A DNA stretch of 64,000 nucleotides from Acinetobacter piscicola (GTDB taxonomy: Bacteria; Pseudomonadota; Gammaproteobacteria; Pseudomonadales; Moraxellaceae), in assembly GCF_015218165.1 (NCBI RefSeq), contig NZ_CP048659.1, positions 434,001 to 498,000 on the forward strand. Direction: 5' to 3'. How positions within the stretch are numbered: the stretch's first letter is position 1; each line of letters opens with the position of its first letter. Position numbers and translations under genes: made by a program. The notes below the pieces were generated by a model that made no database searches, was not told the origin of the DNA, and saw only the letters and a program-made list of their open reading frames with translations. This document shows, piece after piece, positions 30,291 through 39,277 of the stretch.

Positions 30291-32117
30291 ATGAACTATG
30301 TTGTGGATAAATTTGTTGAAAACTCTGTAGATAACTCTGAGGATAACTGTGTGGAAAATAGTCAAAATTTAGAAAATGAATTACCTCAATGGGTTAGCAA
30401 CTGGACAAATTATTTGTTACAACAGTATTTAAATAATGAGAAATTACATGAAGATTCATTTAAAATCATCAGTGAAATCTTAATGACTTCTTTACAAGGA
30501 GACAGTTGTCTAAAACGCGAGAGGCAAAATGTAGACAACCTCACACCACTATTTATAGATGAAAATGAAATTCATGATAAAAATCAGCAACAACAGCGTG
30601 TTGCACCTTTTGTATTTGATGATGAATATCTGTATTTGTACCGTTATTGGCAACTTGAAAAGCGTTTAGCGCAGCAAGTGATTCGCTTAAAACAGCAACA
30701 TATTGAGCAGATTTCAACGCAAGATTTTGATCATTTATTGAGTGATTTACATCAAAAAAATGCGTTAAATATGGTTTCGCAAAATGCATTTAATATTATT
30801 ACGGGTGGCCCGGGGACAGGTAAAACTTACACACTGGCACGTATTATTGCTGTTTTACATCAGGCCTTGCCCAATATTCGCATTGCAATGGCAGCCCCTA
30901 CAGGAAAAGCGGCACAGCGTATGGGCGAAGCCTTACAAAAATCTTTGAGTGACCCAAAACTACAAGGGTTTGGGTTGAGTTTAGACGTGTTTAAGCCTGT
31001 CACCATTCATCGATTATTGGGGTTGGGCAATCAACATATGCCACGTTTTCATTTAACGCAGCCTTTACCTTATGATGTGATTGTGGTTGATGAAGCATCT
31101 ATGTTGGATTTAAATCTCGCAACAATGCTCTTTGAAGCCGTACCTGAAAATTGTCGTTTGATTTTATTGGGAGATGCTAATCAATTAGCTTCTGTCGATG
31201 TTGGCTCAGTCTTGGCGGATTTACAACGTGTTCCGATGTTACAAGACAATCGGGTAAATTTAGTGACCACACACCGTTTTAAACAAGATGCAGCCATTGG
31301 AAAATTTGCGCATTTTATTCAACAAAGTCACCTTGTAGAACACTCTCAATCACAACTTTTACAAGATTTTGAGCAGCATATTGTGACTCAAAAGCCGATA
31401 CAAAAAATTGAACTCAGCGCACAGATGCGTGATGTGGTGCAATTGGAATACTTACCTGAACAGATTCCCCATGATTTATATAGGACGTATTACCAAAAGT
31501 TAGTACTTGGTTTTCAAGATTATTTTAATAGTTTAAAGGCATATTTAGAGGATATTGAATCACCTCAACAAATAGAAAAAGTAATTCAAGCTTTTGATCA
31601 GTATCGCATTTTAACTGCAGTTCGCCATGGTGGTCTTGGTTTGAAAGCCATTAATGCTGAAATGGAAAATACCTTATTGTCTACCATTCCACAGATTTAT
31701 AGACAAGGGGACTGGTATGTGGGCCGACCTGTGATGATGGATTACAATGATTATCAATTGGGCTTATCGAATGGTGATATTGGGATCTGCTTTAAACATC
31801 GTCAGGACCTGGAGCAGTTTGAAGTGTATTTCCCAAGTTTAGATAAATGGATTGTGGCTTCACGTTTACCAAAATCAATTCAAACAGCATTTGCTTTAAC
31901 CATTCATAAATCACAAGGTTCTGAGTTTCAGCATACGATGGTCATTTTGGATGCCGCAGCACAAAAAACGTTAAGTCAAGAATTGCTTTATACCGCCATT
32001 ACCCGTGCAAAATCAGTAGTCAGCTTATTAGTCGAGGCAGGTGCTTTTCATCAAGCATTAACTGTAGCAACACAAAGACAGAGTGGGTTGATTAAAAAAA
32101 TTAAAAATTTGTATTAA
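30291..32117 (+). CDS. recD: RecBCD exonuclease V subunit alpha
   Basis: RecD is the 5'-3' SF1B helicase of the complex. It has 608 residues, equal to E. coli RecD. Walker A is GGPGTGKT (172-179), Walker B is VIVVDEAS, and the C-terminal LTIHKSQGSEF and LLYTAITRAKS motifs are present. The start ATG lies 27 bases after recB with no clear ribosome-binding site. Residues 5-24 are an odd five-fold tetrapeptide repeat of V/E-D/E-N/K-S/C/F type, encoded by 12-bp DNA repeats. The next in-frame Met is about 60 residues further and would cut family-conserved sequence. Confidence 0.93.
   Translation: MNYVVDKFVENSVDNSEDNCVENSQNLENELPQWVSNWTNYLLQQYLNNEKLHEDSFKIISEILMTSLQGDSCLKRERQNVDNLTPLFIDENEIHDKNQQQQRVAPFVFDDEYLYLYRYWQLEKRLAQQVIRLKQQHIEQISTQDFDHLLSDLHQKNALNMVSQNAFNIITGGPGTGKTYTLARIIAVLHQALPNIRIAMAAPTGKAAQRMGEALQKSLSDPKLQGFGLSLDVFKPVTIHRLLGLGNQHMPRFHLTQPLPYDVIVVDEASMLDLNLATMLFEAVPENCRLILLGDANQLASVDVGSVLADLQRVPMLQDNRVNLVTTHRFKQDAAIGKFAHFIQQSHLVEHSQSQLLQDFEQHIVTQKPIQKIELSAQMRDVVQLEYLPEQIPHDLYRTYYQKLVLGFQDYFNSLKAYLEDIESPQQIEKVIQAFDQYRILTAVRHGGLGLKAINAEMENTLLSTIPQIYRQGDWYVGRPVMMDYNDYQLGLSNGDIGICFKHRQDLEQFEVYFPSLDKWIVASRLPKSIQTAFALTIHKSQGSEFQHTMVILDAAAQKTLSQELLYTAITRAKSVVSLLVEAGAFHQALTVATQRQSGLIKKIKNLY
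30302..30361 (+). repeat. Five 12-bp tandem repeats resembling DnaA boxes
   Basis: Units begin at 30302, 30314, 30326, 30338 and 30350. Their first nine bases are TGTGGATAA, TGTTGAAAA, TGTAGATAA, TGAGGATAA and TGTGGAAAA. The first is a perfect DnaA box (complement of TTATCCACA); units 3, 4 and 5 differ at one position and unit 2 at two. They lie inside the first codons of recD. Confidence 0.7.
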
Positions 32118-32220
32118 TTATTAATCTTAATTAAATAATGTTGGTTTTGTAAGAAATTGCTTACACTAATTCAAGAGATTGACGCATAGAGCTAGATCAA
32201 AGTTTTTGAGATGATGGTTA

Positions 32221-32372
32221 CATAAAGAAGCTTGGTAAGGAACACTAAGCAAAATTGCACAATAACAATAATTTAAAGTCGAGAGACTGCGAACTTACAT
32301 GATGTAAGTATAAAAGAGGAAACTTACAGCCGCTAAGCCTTGTAGTTTTGGGAGAGACTACAGGGCTTTTTT
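32221..32372 (+). ncRNA. Candidate small RNA with alternative hairpins
   Basis: In the gene-free region after recD, three complementary blocks occur in a row: ACTTAC (32293-32298), GTAAGT (32304-32309) and ACTTAC (32322-32327), so the middle block can pair with either neighbour. A 10-bp terminator stem with one G-U pair (32337-32346 with 32357-32366) and six Ts follow. Several GGA motifs lie in unpaired or loop positions (near 32240, 32318 and 32350). There is no reading frame. The 5' end is a guess, as I see no clear promoter. The RNA could also be a 3'-processed product of the recD transcript. Confidence 0.5.
32337..32372 (+). terminator. Terminator of the candidate small RNA
   Basis: GCCTTGTAGT pairs with ACTACAGGGC across a 10-base loop, followed by TTTTTT. 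It also may end the recCBD transcript. Confidence 0.75.
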
Positions 32373-32597
32373 ATATCTTCTGTATTTACAATAATGTTAT
32401 AAAACATACACAATGTACGTTATATCTTACAAAAATATAAGATAAATGCGACTTTCATCATATTTTTGATTGTGGCATTATATGTACATAAGGAAATATA
32501 TAAACAAAAGGACTCACTATATAGTTATAAGTGAAATGAGATCACTATAAAAATAAATAAAAAAACAAGAAAGACAAAATAAGAAACTACAGCGCAA
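32373..32597. other. Gene-free AT-rich stretch
   Basis: The 225 bases between the RNA terminator and the next terminator are very AT-rich with runs of A. I see no reading frame with a ribosome-binding site and no repeat. Confidence 0.5.
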
Positions 32598-32629
32598 AAA
32601 AAGCCCTTAGAGTAATCTAAGGGCTTTTT
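32598..32629. terminator. Terminator of the serine hydrolase gene
   Basis: A 14-bp perfect stem (32598-32611 with 32616-32629, loop GTAA) carries A-run and T-run flanks. It lies downstream of the minus-strand serine hydrolase gene and can work in both directions. Confidence 0.85.
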
Positions 32630-32710
32630 CTTAATTGAAGTTTAAATCATTTAGATGTAATGAATAAGCTCTCATATTTTTTCAATAAAATATTCACATG
32701 AATTTGTACT

Positions 32711-34021
32711 TTAGACCTGATCCGTTTCTGTTGCATCTGTCCCAAACAAACCACGGCGTTGTTCTTTGCGAATTTTTGGGCATTGTGTAGAAACTTGAAA
32801 CAGTACATTAGCAAGCGCCGCCAAATGAGTACCCACCACAGATTTGCCAGTATTTAAAATACTGACACTAATGTCACGTTCAGGGTCTGCCCAGCATAAG
32901 ATATTTGAAAAACCGAGGTGTCCAAATGCTTGTCCAGTATGTGGCCCAAAAATTCCCACAGGATTACTGCCTAGCATAGGACCGAGTGCATAGCGCATGG
33001 GAGCTAAAATCGTACGATCAATGGTTGTCGTGGATGTCGGTAGCGTGGCACGGAAAACTGTGCGTGGGCTCATGATCTGTTTACCACGATATTGTCCGCC
33101 ATTGAGTAGCATTTCAAAAAAACGATTGGCTTGCTCGGCATTGGTATAAATATTGCCAGCAGGACAAACAGTGTCCATAAAACGATGATCATTGGTGACA
33201 TTCACCGCTAATTCTAAACCGCCACCTAAAACATGATTCAAATATAAGTCAGTTCCAAATTTTGGATGGATACCTGTTGCACTATTGAGGGCAACTTGAT
33301 CACGAAATTCTGGTTTTAAGCCATAATTGAAAAAGGGCATATCCATCGGTTTTTCAATTTTCTCATGTAAAAATTGTCGAATATCTTGTCCTGTTACTCG
33401 TTCAATCAGCTCACCTAAAATATAGCCAGCGGTCACGGCATGATAAGCAAGGTGTGCACCTGCTGGTGAAATCGGTTTCGATGCATAGAGCTGTTGTAAA
33501 ATTTTTTCTTTATCAAAGAGTAACTCAGGAGTGACCTCGGCTTCTACTCGAGGAATACCACCACGATGTGATAATAAGTGAAAAATAGTGGCACGGCGTT
33601 TGCCATTTTGAGCGTATTCGGGAATATAGTAACTAATCGGATCAAGTAAATTGATTTCACCTGTTTCATCTAACATATGAATCAACATTGCTGTGATCAT
33701 TTTCGATGCTGAAAATAGGCAGATTGGTGTGTCTGGTGTGGCAATGATGGCATTTTCAGCCAAACCTTGAGCTGTGCTGCCTTGTGCGTAACCAATGCTG
33801 CGATTGAGCATGACTTGTCCATTACGTCGAAGGCATATACTGATCAAGGGGTGATTACCTGTTTTATAAAGGGATTCAATACTTGACCAAATTTTATCGA
33901 CTTGCTTTTCGGTCATACCACCGAGTTCGGCTGAGACCTCATGTTTGGACTGTATAATTTGGCCTAAATCTTTGGGTACATAACAGGTGTTGGTTGAAAA
34001 TGTTTTCACGACTGGATCCAT
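32711..34021 (-). CDS. Serine hydrolase of the class C beta-lactamase fold
   Basis: The protein belongs to the penicillin-binding/esterase group (EstB-type, Pfam Beta-lactamase). The nucleophile motif SxxK is S104-A-S-K107, the second is Y193-H-A, and the third-motif equivalent is GHLGFSN near 385. Its 436 residues carry no signal peptide, so it is more likely a cytoplasmic esterase or peptidase than an antibiotic-hydrolysing enzyme. It is divergent from rpsO and not in an operon with it. The substrate is unknown. Confidence 0.8.
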   Translation of the reverse strand: MDPVVKTFSTNTCYVPKDLGQIIQSKHEVSAELGGMTEKQVDKIWSSIESLYKTGNHPLISICLRRNGQVMLNRSIGYAQGSTAQGLAENAIIATPDTPICLFSASKMITAMLIHMLDETGEINLLDPISYYIPEYAQNGKRRATIFHLLSHRGGIPRVEAEVTPELLFDKEKILQQLYASKPISPAGAHLAYHAVTAGYILGELIERVTGQDIRQFLHEKIEKPMDMPFFNYGLKPEFRDQVALNSATGIHPKFGTDLYLNHVLGGGLELAVNVTNDHRFMDTVCPAGNIYTNAEQANRFFEMLLNGGQYRGKQIMSPRTVFRATLPTSTTTIDRTILAPMRYALGPMLGSNPVGIFGPHTGQAFGHLGFSNILCWADPERDISVSILNTGKSVVGTHLAALANVLFQVSTQCPKIRKEQRRGLFGTDATETDQV

Positions 34022-34142
34022 TTTATTTTTCTAAGGTTTAGTCTGCCTTTGTGTGCCATTATTGTCAGTGTCCGAACTGCCTTAACCTTGTCATAAATGT
34101 GCAAAGAGAACGTGATAAAACTGAAATATCCTGACGATAATT

Positions 34143-34171
34143 TTGCAATCTCAGGGCAGTTCCTTTAAAAT
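34143..34171 (+). promoter_or_regulatory. rpsO promoter
   Basis: TTGCAA (34143-34148) and TAAAAT (34166-34171) are spaced by 17 bases, close to a sigma-70 consensus. Transcription would start near 34178, leaving a leader of about 90 bases before rpsO, which contains an AT-rich inverted repeat that could be part of the S15 autoregulatory structure. Confidence 0.65.
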
Positions 34172-34267
34172 AGTCGACTGCTGTAGTGATGCACGGCAGT
34201 CAAATTTAATTTTTAATATTAAATTGATTTTTATCAAATACTTATTTAAGCATCTCGGAGAAATCGA

Positions 34268-34537
34268 ATGGCTTTAACAAACGCAGATCGCGCAGAAATC
34301 ATTGCAAAATTCGCTCGTGCAGAAAATGACACTGGTTCACCTGAAGTACAAGTTGCTTTATTGACTGCTCAAATCAATGATTTACAAGGTCACTTCAAAG
34401 ATCACAAACACGATCATCACAGCCGTCGTGGTTTGATCCGTATGGTTAACCAACGTCGTAAACTTCTTGACTACCTTAAAGGTAAAGATACTACACGTTA
34501 CAGCGATTTGATTGCTGCTTTAGGTTTACGTCGTTAA
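34268..34537 (+). CDS. rpsO: 30S ribosomal protein S15
   Basis: S15 binds 16S rRNA helices 20-22 early in small-subunit assembly and bridges to the large subunit. It has 89 residues and the signature [37 protein letters not shown] precedes the ATG. It is followed by pnp after about 260 bases, the widespread rpsO-pnp pair; the spacer carries a hairpin of the type cut by RNase III in E. coli. Confidence 0.97.
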   Translation: MALTNADRAEIIAKFARAENDTGSPEVQVALLTAQINDLQGHFKDHKHDHHSRRGLIRMVNQRRKLLDYLKGKDTTRYSDLIAALGLRR

Positions 34538-34625
34538 TTCGATTTAAACTTTTATTTTCGGATTATTGCATGATCAATGCTGTATTGCTGAAAACTAAAG
34601 TCTGTCTAGGTTTGGCTAGATAATG

Positions 34626-34649
34626 GAAGGGGCGAATATTCGCTCCTTC
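34626..34649 (+). promoter_or_regulatory. rpsO-pnp intergenic hairpin
   Basis: GAAGGGGCGAA (34626-34636) pairs with TTCGCTCCTTC (34639-34649) with one G-U pair. There is no clean T-run. In E. coli the same spacer holds the rpsO terminator and an RNase III site through which PNPase controls its own mRNA. The same role is inferred here. Confidence 0.55.
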
Positions 34650-34801
34650 TTCGTGTCTAAAACGTAAGTTTTATAAAATGATTGTCTAGTGAGGTCGGCT
34701 TCTAAGCTTTGTCATTTGCCAGCTGTTGAGGTGGTGTGAATGCCAAACCTTAGGGGTCTCCACTAGAATAACTGTTCAAAAGAACTAGGAAACAAAAATA
34801 C

Positions 34802-36895
34802 ATGTCAATGTTTAATATCGTTCGTAAAGAATTTCAATATGGTCAGTACAATGTTGTACTTGAAACGGGTCGTGTTGCGCGTCAAGCAAATACTGTTGTC
34901 ATTACTATGGGGGGCGTAACCGTTTTAGTTGCTGTTGTTGCTCAACCGACTGCAAAAGCAGGTCAAGACTTCTTCCCACTTACAGTAAACTACCAAGAAA
35001 AACAATATGCTGCGGGTCGTATCCCGGGCGGTTATGGTAAGCGTGAAGGTCGTGCTTCAGAAGCTGAAACTTTAATCTCTCGTTTGATTGACCGTCCAAT
35101 TCGTCCATTGTTTCCAGAAGGTTACTATAACGAAATTCAAGTGACTGCAACTGTAGTGTCTTCTGACAAATCTATGGAAGCTGACATTGCTGCAATGTTA
35201 GGTACTTCTGCTGCACTTGCCATTGCAGGTACTCCTTTCCGTGGTCCAATTGGTGCGGCACGTGTTGGTTTAATCAACGGTGAATATGTTCTTAACCCGA
35301 ACTTTGAACAACAAGCTCAATCTGATTTAGATTTAGTGGTTGCGGGTACTGAATCTGCAGTACTCATGGTTGAATCTGAAGCGAAAGAACTTTCAGAAGA
35401 CCAAATGCTTGGCGCAGTACTTTTCGGTCATGACGAAATGCAAATCGCGATCCAAGCGATTAAAGAATTTGCAGCTGCTGCGGGTGCGAAAGAGTCTGAC
35501 TGGGTTGCTCCAGCGAAAAACGAAGACCTTCGTGCGAAATTAAAAGAATCTTTTGAAGCGAAAATCTCAGAAGCCTACACCATTGCAGTGAAACAAGACC
35601 GTTATGCTGCACTTGATGCACTTCATGCTGAAGCAGTAGCTCAGTTCGTTCCAGAAAACGACGAAACTGGCATTGCAGATGAATTAAACGAATTATTCGA
35701 AGATCTTAAATATCGTACAGTACGTGACAATATCTTGTCTGGTAAGCCACGTATCGATGGTCGTGATACGAAAACTGTTCGTGCATTAGACGTACAAGTA
35801 GGCGTGTTAGATCGTGCACACGGTTCTGCATTATTTACTCGTGGTGAAACTCAAGCATTAGTGACAACGACATTAGGTAATACACGTGATGCGTTGATGG
35901 TCGATACCCTTGCAGGTACGAAAACTGATAACTTCATGCTTCACTACAACTTCCCTGCATACTCTGTAGGTGAAACAGGTCGTGAGTCTGGTCCTAAACG
36001 CCGTGAAATCGGTCATGGTCGTTTGGCACGTCGTGGTGTTCAAGCTGTTCTTCCTGCAGCTGACCGCTTCCCGTACGTCATCCGTATCGTATCTGACATC
36101 ACTGAATCTAACGGTTCATCTTCAATGGCTTCTGTATGTGGTGCTTCATTGTCACTTATGGATGCAGGTGTTCCACTTAAAGCACCAGTTGCGGGTATCG
36201 CAATGGGTCTAGTGAAAGAAGGCGAACGTTTTGCCGTTCTTTCTGACATCTTGGGTGACGAAGATCACCTTGGTGACATGGACTTTAAAGTGGCAGGTTC
36301 TGCAAACGGTATTACTGCGCTTCAAATGGACATCAAGATCGAAGGTATTACTGAAGAGATCATGGAAGTTGCATTGAATCAAGCGTATGCAGGTCGTATG
36401 CACATCCTCAATGCAATGAACCAAGTGATTTCACGTGCGCGTCCTGAAATTTCAATGTTTGCTCCAACATTCCAAGTGATCAACATCAATCCTGATAAAA
36501 TCCGTGATGTGATCGGTAAAGGTGGTGCAACCATTCGTCAAATCACAGAAGAAACCAAAGCTGCGATTGATATTGAAGACAATGGTACAGTACGTGTATT
36601 TGGTGAGTCTAAAGCGGCTGCTCAAGCTGCAATTGCAAAAATCCAAGCACTGACTGCTGAAGTTGAACCAGGTACAATTTATACAGGTAAAGTGATTCGT
36701 ATCGTTGAATTCGGTGCGTTCGTGAATATCCTTCCAGGTACTGACGGTTTACTTCACATTTCTCAAATTTCAAATGAACGTGTCGCTAATGTGTCAGATG
36801 TTCTTGCTGAAGGTCAAGAAATCAAAGTACAAGTTGCTGATGTAGACAATCGTGGTCGTATCAAATTAACAATGAAAGACATTGCACAAGCTTAA
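34802..36895 (+). CDS. pnp: Polynucleotide phosphorylase
   Basis: PNPase degrades RNA 3'-5' with phosphate and is part of the degradosome. The 697-residue protein has two RNase PH-like domains (about 10-230 and 310-540; the second has [14 protein letters not shown]), then a KH domain with [12 protein letters not shown] near 560 and an S1 domain ([21 protein letters not shown]) near 620-690. It ends in a terminator. It is in the normal rpsO-pnp context. Confidence 0.97.
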   Translation: MSMFNIVRKEFQYGQYNVVLETGRVARQANTVVITMGGVTVLVAVVAQPTAKAGQDFFPLTVNYQEKQYAAGRIPGGYGKREGRASEAETLISRLIDRPIRPLFPEGYYNEIQVTATVVSSDKSMEADIAAMLGTSAALAIAGTPFRGPIGAARVGLINGEYVLNPNFEQQAQSDLDLVVAGTESAVLMVESEAKELSEDQMLGAVLFGHDEMQIAIQAIKEFAAAAGAKESDWVAPAKNEDLRAKLKESFEAKISEAYTIAVKQDRYAALDALHAEAVAQFVPENDETGIADELNELFEDLKYRTVRDNILSGKPRIDGRDTKTVRALDVQVGVLDRAHGSALFTRGETQALVTTTLGNTRDALMVDTLAGTKTDNFMLHYNFPAYSVGETGRESGPKRREIGHGRLARRGVQAVLPAADRFPYVIRIVSDITESNGSSSMASVCGASLSLMDAGVPLKAPVAGIAMGLVKEGERFAVLSDILGDEDHLGDMDFKVAGSANGITALQMDIKIEGITEEIMEVALNQAYAGRMHILNAMNQVISRARPEISMFAPTFQVININPDKIRDVIGKGGATIRQITEETKAAIDIEDNGTVRVFGESKAAAQAAIAKIQALTAEVEPGTIYTGKVIRIVEFGAFVNILPGTDGLLHISQISNERVANVSDVLAEGQEIKVQVADVDNRGRIKLTMKDIAQA

Positions 36896-36909
36896 TGTGT
36901 AAGTTGAAT

Positions 36910-36936
36910 AAAAAGTCCGCTTGATGCGGACTTTTT
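36910..36936. terminator. Terminator after pnp
   Basis: AAAAAGTCCGC (36910-36920) and GCGGACTTTTT (36926-36936) form a stem with a TTGAT loop and a long T-rich tail. It can also serve the converging DUF465 gene. Confidence 0.88.
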
Positions 36937-36961
36937 ATTTTTTAAAATTTATCTCAAAAGA

Positions 36962-37180
36962 TTAATTTTGATCTGCTTTTTGTAAAATTTCATATAATTC
37001 CTCTTTAAGTTTGAGTTTCTTTCTTTTTAAAACATCAATCGTATCAATTCCTTGAGTGATAGGATCTTGTTCTAAGCGAATGATTTCATGATCTAACTTA
37101 TTATGCTCATCAAAAATTCTAGAGAAATGGGCATCATCTTGCTTAAGTTGACTAATTAAATTGCGGTATTCTGGAAACAT
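36962..37180 (-). CDS. DUF465 (YdcH-type) small protein
   Basis: A 72-residue, helical, highly charged protein starting MFPEYRNLISQLKQDDAHFSRIF. It fits the DUF465/YdcH family: an N-terminal F-P-E-x-R/H-x-L start, D-H-E-I-I-R-L-E in the middle and L-K-R-K-K-L-K-L-K-E-E-L at the end, forming an antiparallel coiled-coil hairpin. The function is unknown. AGAGGA lies six bases before the ATG. A paralogue lies at 38719-38982, on the other side of the CorA-type gene. Confidence 0.85.
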   Translation of the reverse strand: MFPEYRNLISQLKQDDAHFSRIFDEHNKLDHEIIRLEQDPITQGIDTIDVLKRKKLKLKEELYEILQKADQN

Positions 37181-37482
37181 ATATCGTCCTCTTAGGTTTA
37201 AAAATATTGTTCTGTTTTTGATTGTGCCTGACGCGTATGGACTGAATGTTGGAGTGGGTTTCAGATTTCCTTTATCCCATAAATATATTATGGGATTATG
37301 GCGGGTTCGTCTAGATTTTTAAGGTATCTGTATTTTTAACCTTTATAACATGCACTATTGCTCTACAAAAAATCATGGATTCAGCATAAAGTCAGTGTTT
37401 AATTTACAGTAAGATATGCGAATTAATTTTCTAAAAATAGCGCCAATTTTTGTCAATAAAATTGTGTTTGAGAATATGATTT
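37181..37482. other. Spacer with a 9-bp perfect hairpin
   Basis: This stretch of 302 bases separates the divergent DUF465 and corA genes. ATCCCATAA (37274-37282) pairs with TTATGGGAT (37288-37296); the palindrome may be a protein-binding site. I see no gene here. Confidence 0.45.
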
Positions 37483-38706
37483 ATGCAAACTTTTTATTTT
37501 TTTCAACCTTTAGAACAAAGCTATATTTGTATTCAAAATCAGCCTGTCTCTTTGGCAGAGCAACAATTTATTTGGATTGATTGTACGCGTGAAGATGTGG
37601 TGAATCGCAGTGAGGATTGGCAAAAAGAGATTTTTGAATTAACAGGGATTCATTTAAATGAATATCATATTCGTGACATTTTAAATCTTGAGCATCCATG
37701 TGCTTTTGATGCTATGGAAGATTATGATTTATTGATTTTTCGTAAACTTATTACGCCAGATGATCATATCTTGAGTGGGGAAGCCGCGGTTGAACAGCAT
37801 GAAAGTGTATTTGGATTAACATCTTCTCCGATCAGTTTTGTCATTACACCGCATGTGTTGGTCAGTATTCATGAAAAGGGTAACTATGCTTTTGAAAGTT
37901 ATTTAAACCGTATTATGAATATTATGACTAAAGATTTTGAGGAACAAAATAAACCTAGAAAACTACCTGCGACGCCTTTAGATTTAGCATTGCGTTTACT
38001 CAATAGTATGATTGATGGCTATTTAGATTTAAGAAAGCCACTGACGCGACGGGTTGAGTATTGGCAACAAGATTTGTTACAGGGTAATCGACGTTTTTCT
38101 AAATGGCATCAGCTTTTTCAAGAAATGATGGTTTTTCAACAGATTGAAAATTTATGTGAAGAACAAATGGATGCTTTACAGGAGCTACGCGATGAGATCG
38201 TGGATAATTATTCCCATTTTAAAGGCAAGAAAAAATCAGATAAACAAGATTTAATGTTAGTACGCGTTGATGATTTAAGTAGCCATGTAGAGCGAATTCA
38301 AAAATATACATCACGTTTAAGCAGTGCAATACAAGCAGCAATTAATTTACATTTTTCAGCGATATCTAACCAAACCAATGAAAATATGCGTATTTTGGCG
38401 ATTATTACTGCTGTTTTTGCACCATTAACATTGCTGACAGGGGTGTATGGAATGAACTTTGAGTTTATTCCAGGCTTAAAAAGTCCGATCGGTTTTTGGT
38501 TGATGCTTTCTGCCATGTTGATTTGTACTGTTGCATTGCTAGTTTATTTTTATCGTAGACATTTGGTGGGACGTGGTGAAAGAAGTGTGATTGACATGTT
38601 GGCGCAACAACATAAAAATCAACACGTCAATCTGTTATGGTTTTTGGACTATGAGCCGATTAAACAAACCATGAAAGAAGTTGAAAAAATCACAAAACTG
38701 AAATAA
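37483..38706 (+). CDS. CorA-family divalent cation transporter
   Basis: The protein belongs to the CorA metal-ion transporter family, which moves Mg2+ (or Co2+, Ni2+, in some members Zn2+) through a homopentameric channel. The signature YGMN follows the first of two C-terminal membrane helices (about 305-325 and 340-362), and the cytoplasmic N-terminal domain is rich in acidic helices. At 407 residues it is longer than E. coli CorA (316), with an extra tail of about 45 residues after the second helix. The exact ion is not predictable. It stands alone between two DUF465 genes on the other strand. Confidence 0.85.
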   Translation: MQTFYFFQPLEQSYICIQNQPVSLAEQQFIWIDCTREDVVNRSEDWQKEIFELTGIHLNEYHIRDILNLEHPCAFDAMEDYDLLIFRKLITPDDHILSGEAAVEQHESVFGLTSSPISFVITPHVLVSIHEKGNYAFESYLNRIMNIMTKDFEEQNKPRKLPATPLDLALRLLNSMIDGYLDLRKPLTRRVEYWQQDLLQGNRRFSKWHQLFQEMMVFQQIENLCEEQMDALQELRDEIVDNYSHFKGKKKSDKQDLMLVRVDDLSSHVERIQKYTSRLSSAIQAAINLHFSAISNQTNENMRILAIITAVFAPLTLLTGVYGMNFEFIPGLKSPIGFWLMLSAMLICTVALLVYFYRRHLVGRGERSVIDMLAQQHKNQHVNLLWFLDYEPIKQTMKEVEKITKLK

Positions 38707-38718
38707 GCCACGATAAGA

Positions 38719-38982
38719 TTATTTGGGGGGCAATACAGATGCTTTTTGTAAAAGTAGATAGAGTTCATCTTTAATTTTAAGCTTTTTACGCTTTAGAACC
38801 TCGATATCATCATGTACATGATTAATTGGGTCGAGCTCTAGATGCGTGATGGTTCTGTCTAATTCATCATGCTCTTCAAAGAGCTTGGCAAATCGTGGAT
38901 TCTCATCTTTAAGCGTATTTACAAGTTCACTGTGTTCAGGAAACATGTGTTTGATTTTCTTATTAATAATTTTGGAATTCAT
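38719..38982 (-). CDS. DUF465 (YdcH-type) small protein, paralogue
   Basis: This is a paralogue of the gene at 36962-37180, sharing the core MFPEHSELVNTLKDENPRFAKLFEEHDELD, then VLKRKKLKIKDELY. From the ATG at 38982 it has 87 residues; an ATG at 38946 (MFPEHS) would give 75 and match the paralogue start more closely, but neither has a strong ribosome-binding site. Its 3' end nearly touches the end of the CorA-type gene, only 12 bases apart, on the opposite strand. Confidence 0.8.
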   Translation of the reverse strand: MNSKIINKKIKHMFPEHSELVNTLKDENPRFAKLFEEHDELDRTITHLELDPINHVHDDIEVLKRKKLKIKDELYLLLQKASVLPPK

Positions 38983-39277
38983 CGGTGCAAATAACCTCTT
39001 AATACCAGTTTTGATTTGATAAGAAGACTATGATGACAGGTTAAATCTTCACCTGTCATCCTTATTTAACAATTTGAAATGAATTAATCAAATTAATGAC
39101 GAATGTATTTAACATCCCGATGATGAGCTGATTTCTAATTGATTTAAAGCGGAAAAAAAACTAAATAATTTTATTAGATTTGATTAAAAAATAGTCTTTA
39201 AAATACCCAATCTCAGTGATATCAGTCGTTAAGATACTGTTTTAATATATTATTTTAAAAAATGGATGGGAAATGGG
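38983..39277. other. AT-rich spacer before the large lipoprotein gene
   Basis: This stretch of 295 bases holds no reading frame I would call a gene. It separates the divergent DUF465 and large lipoprotein genes and must contain their promoters, but I see no clear sigma-70 pair. A short inverted repeat (GATGACAGGT near 39031 and ACCTGTCATC near 39051) could be a terminator-like or operator structure. Confidence 0.45.
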
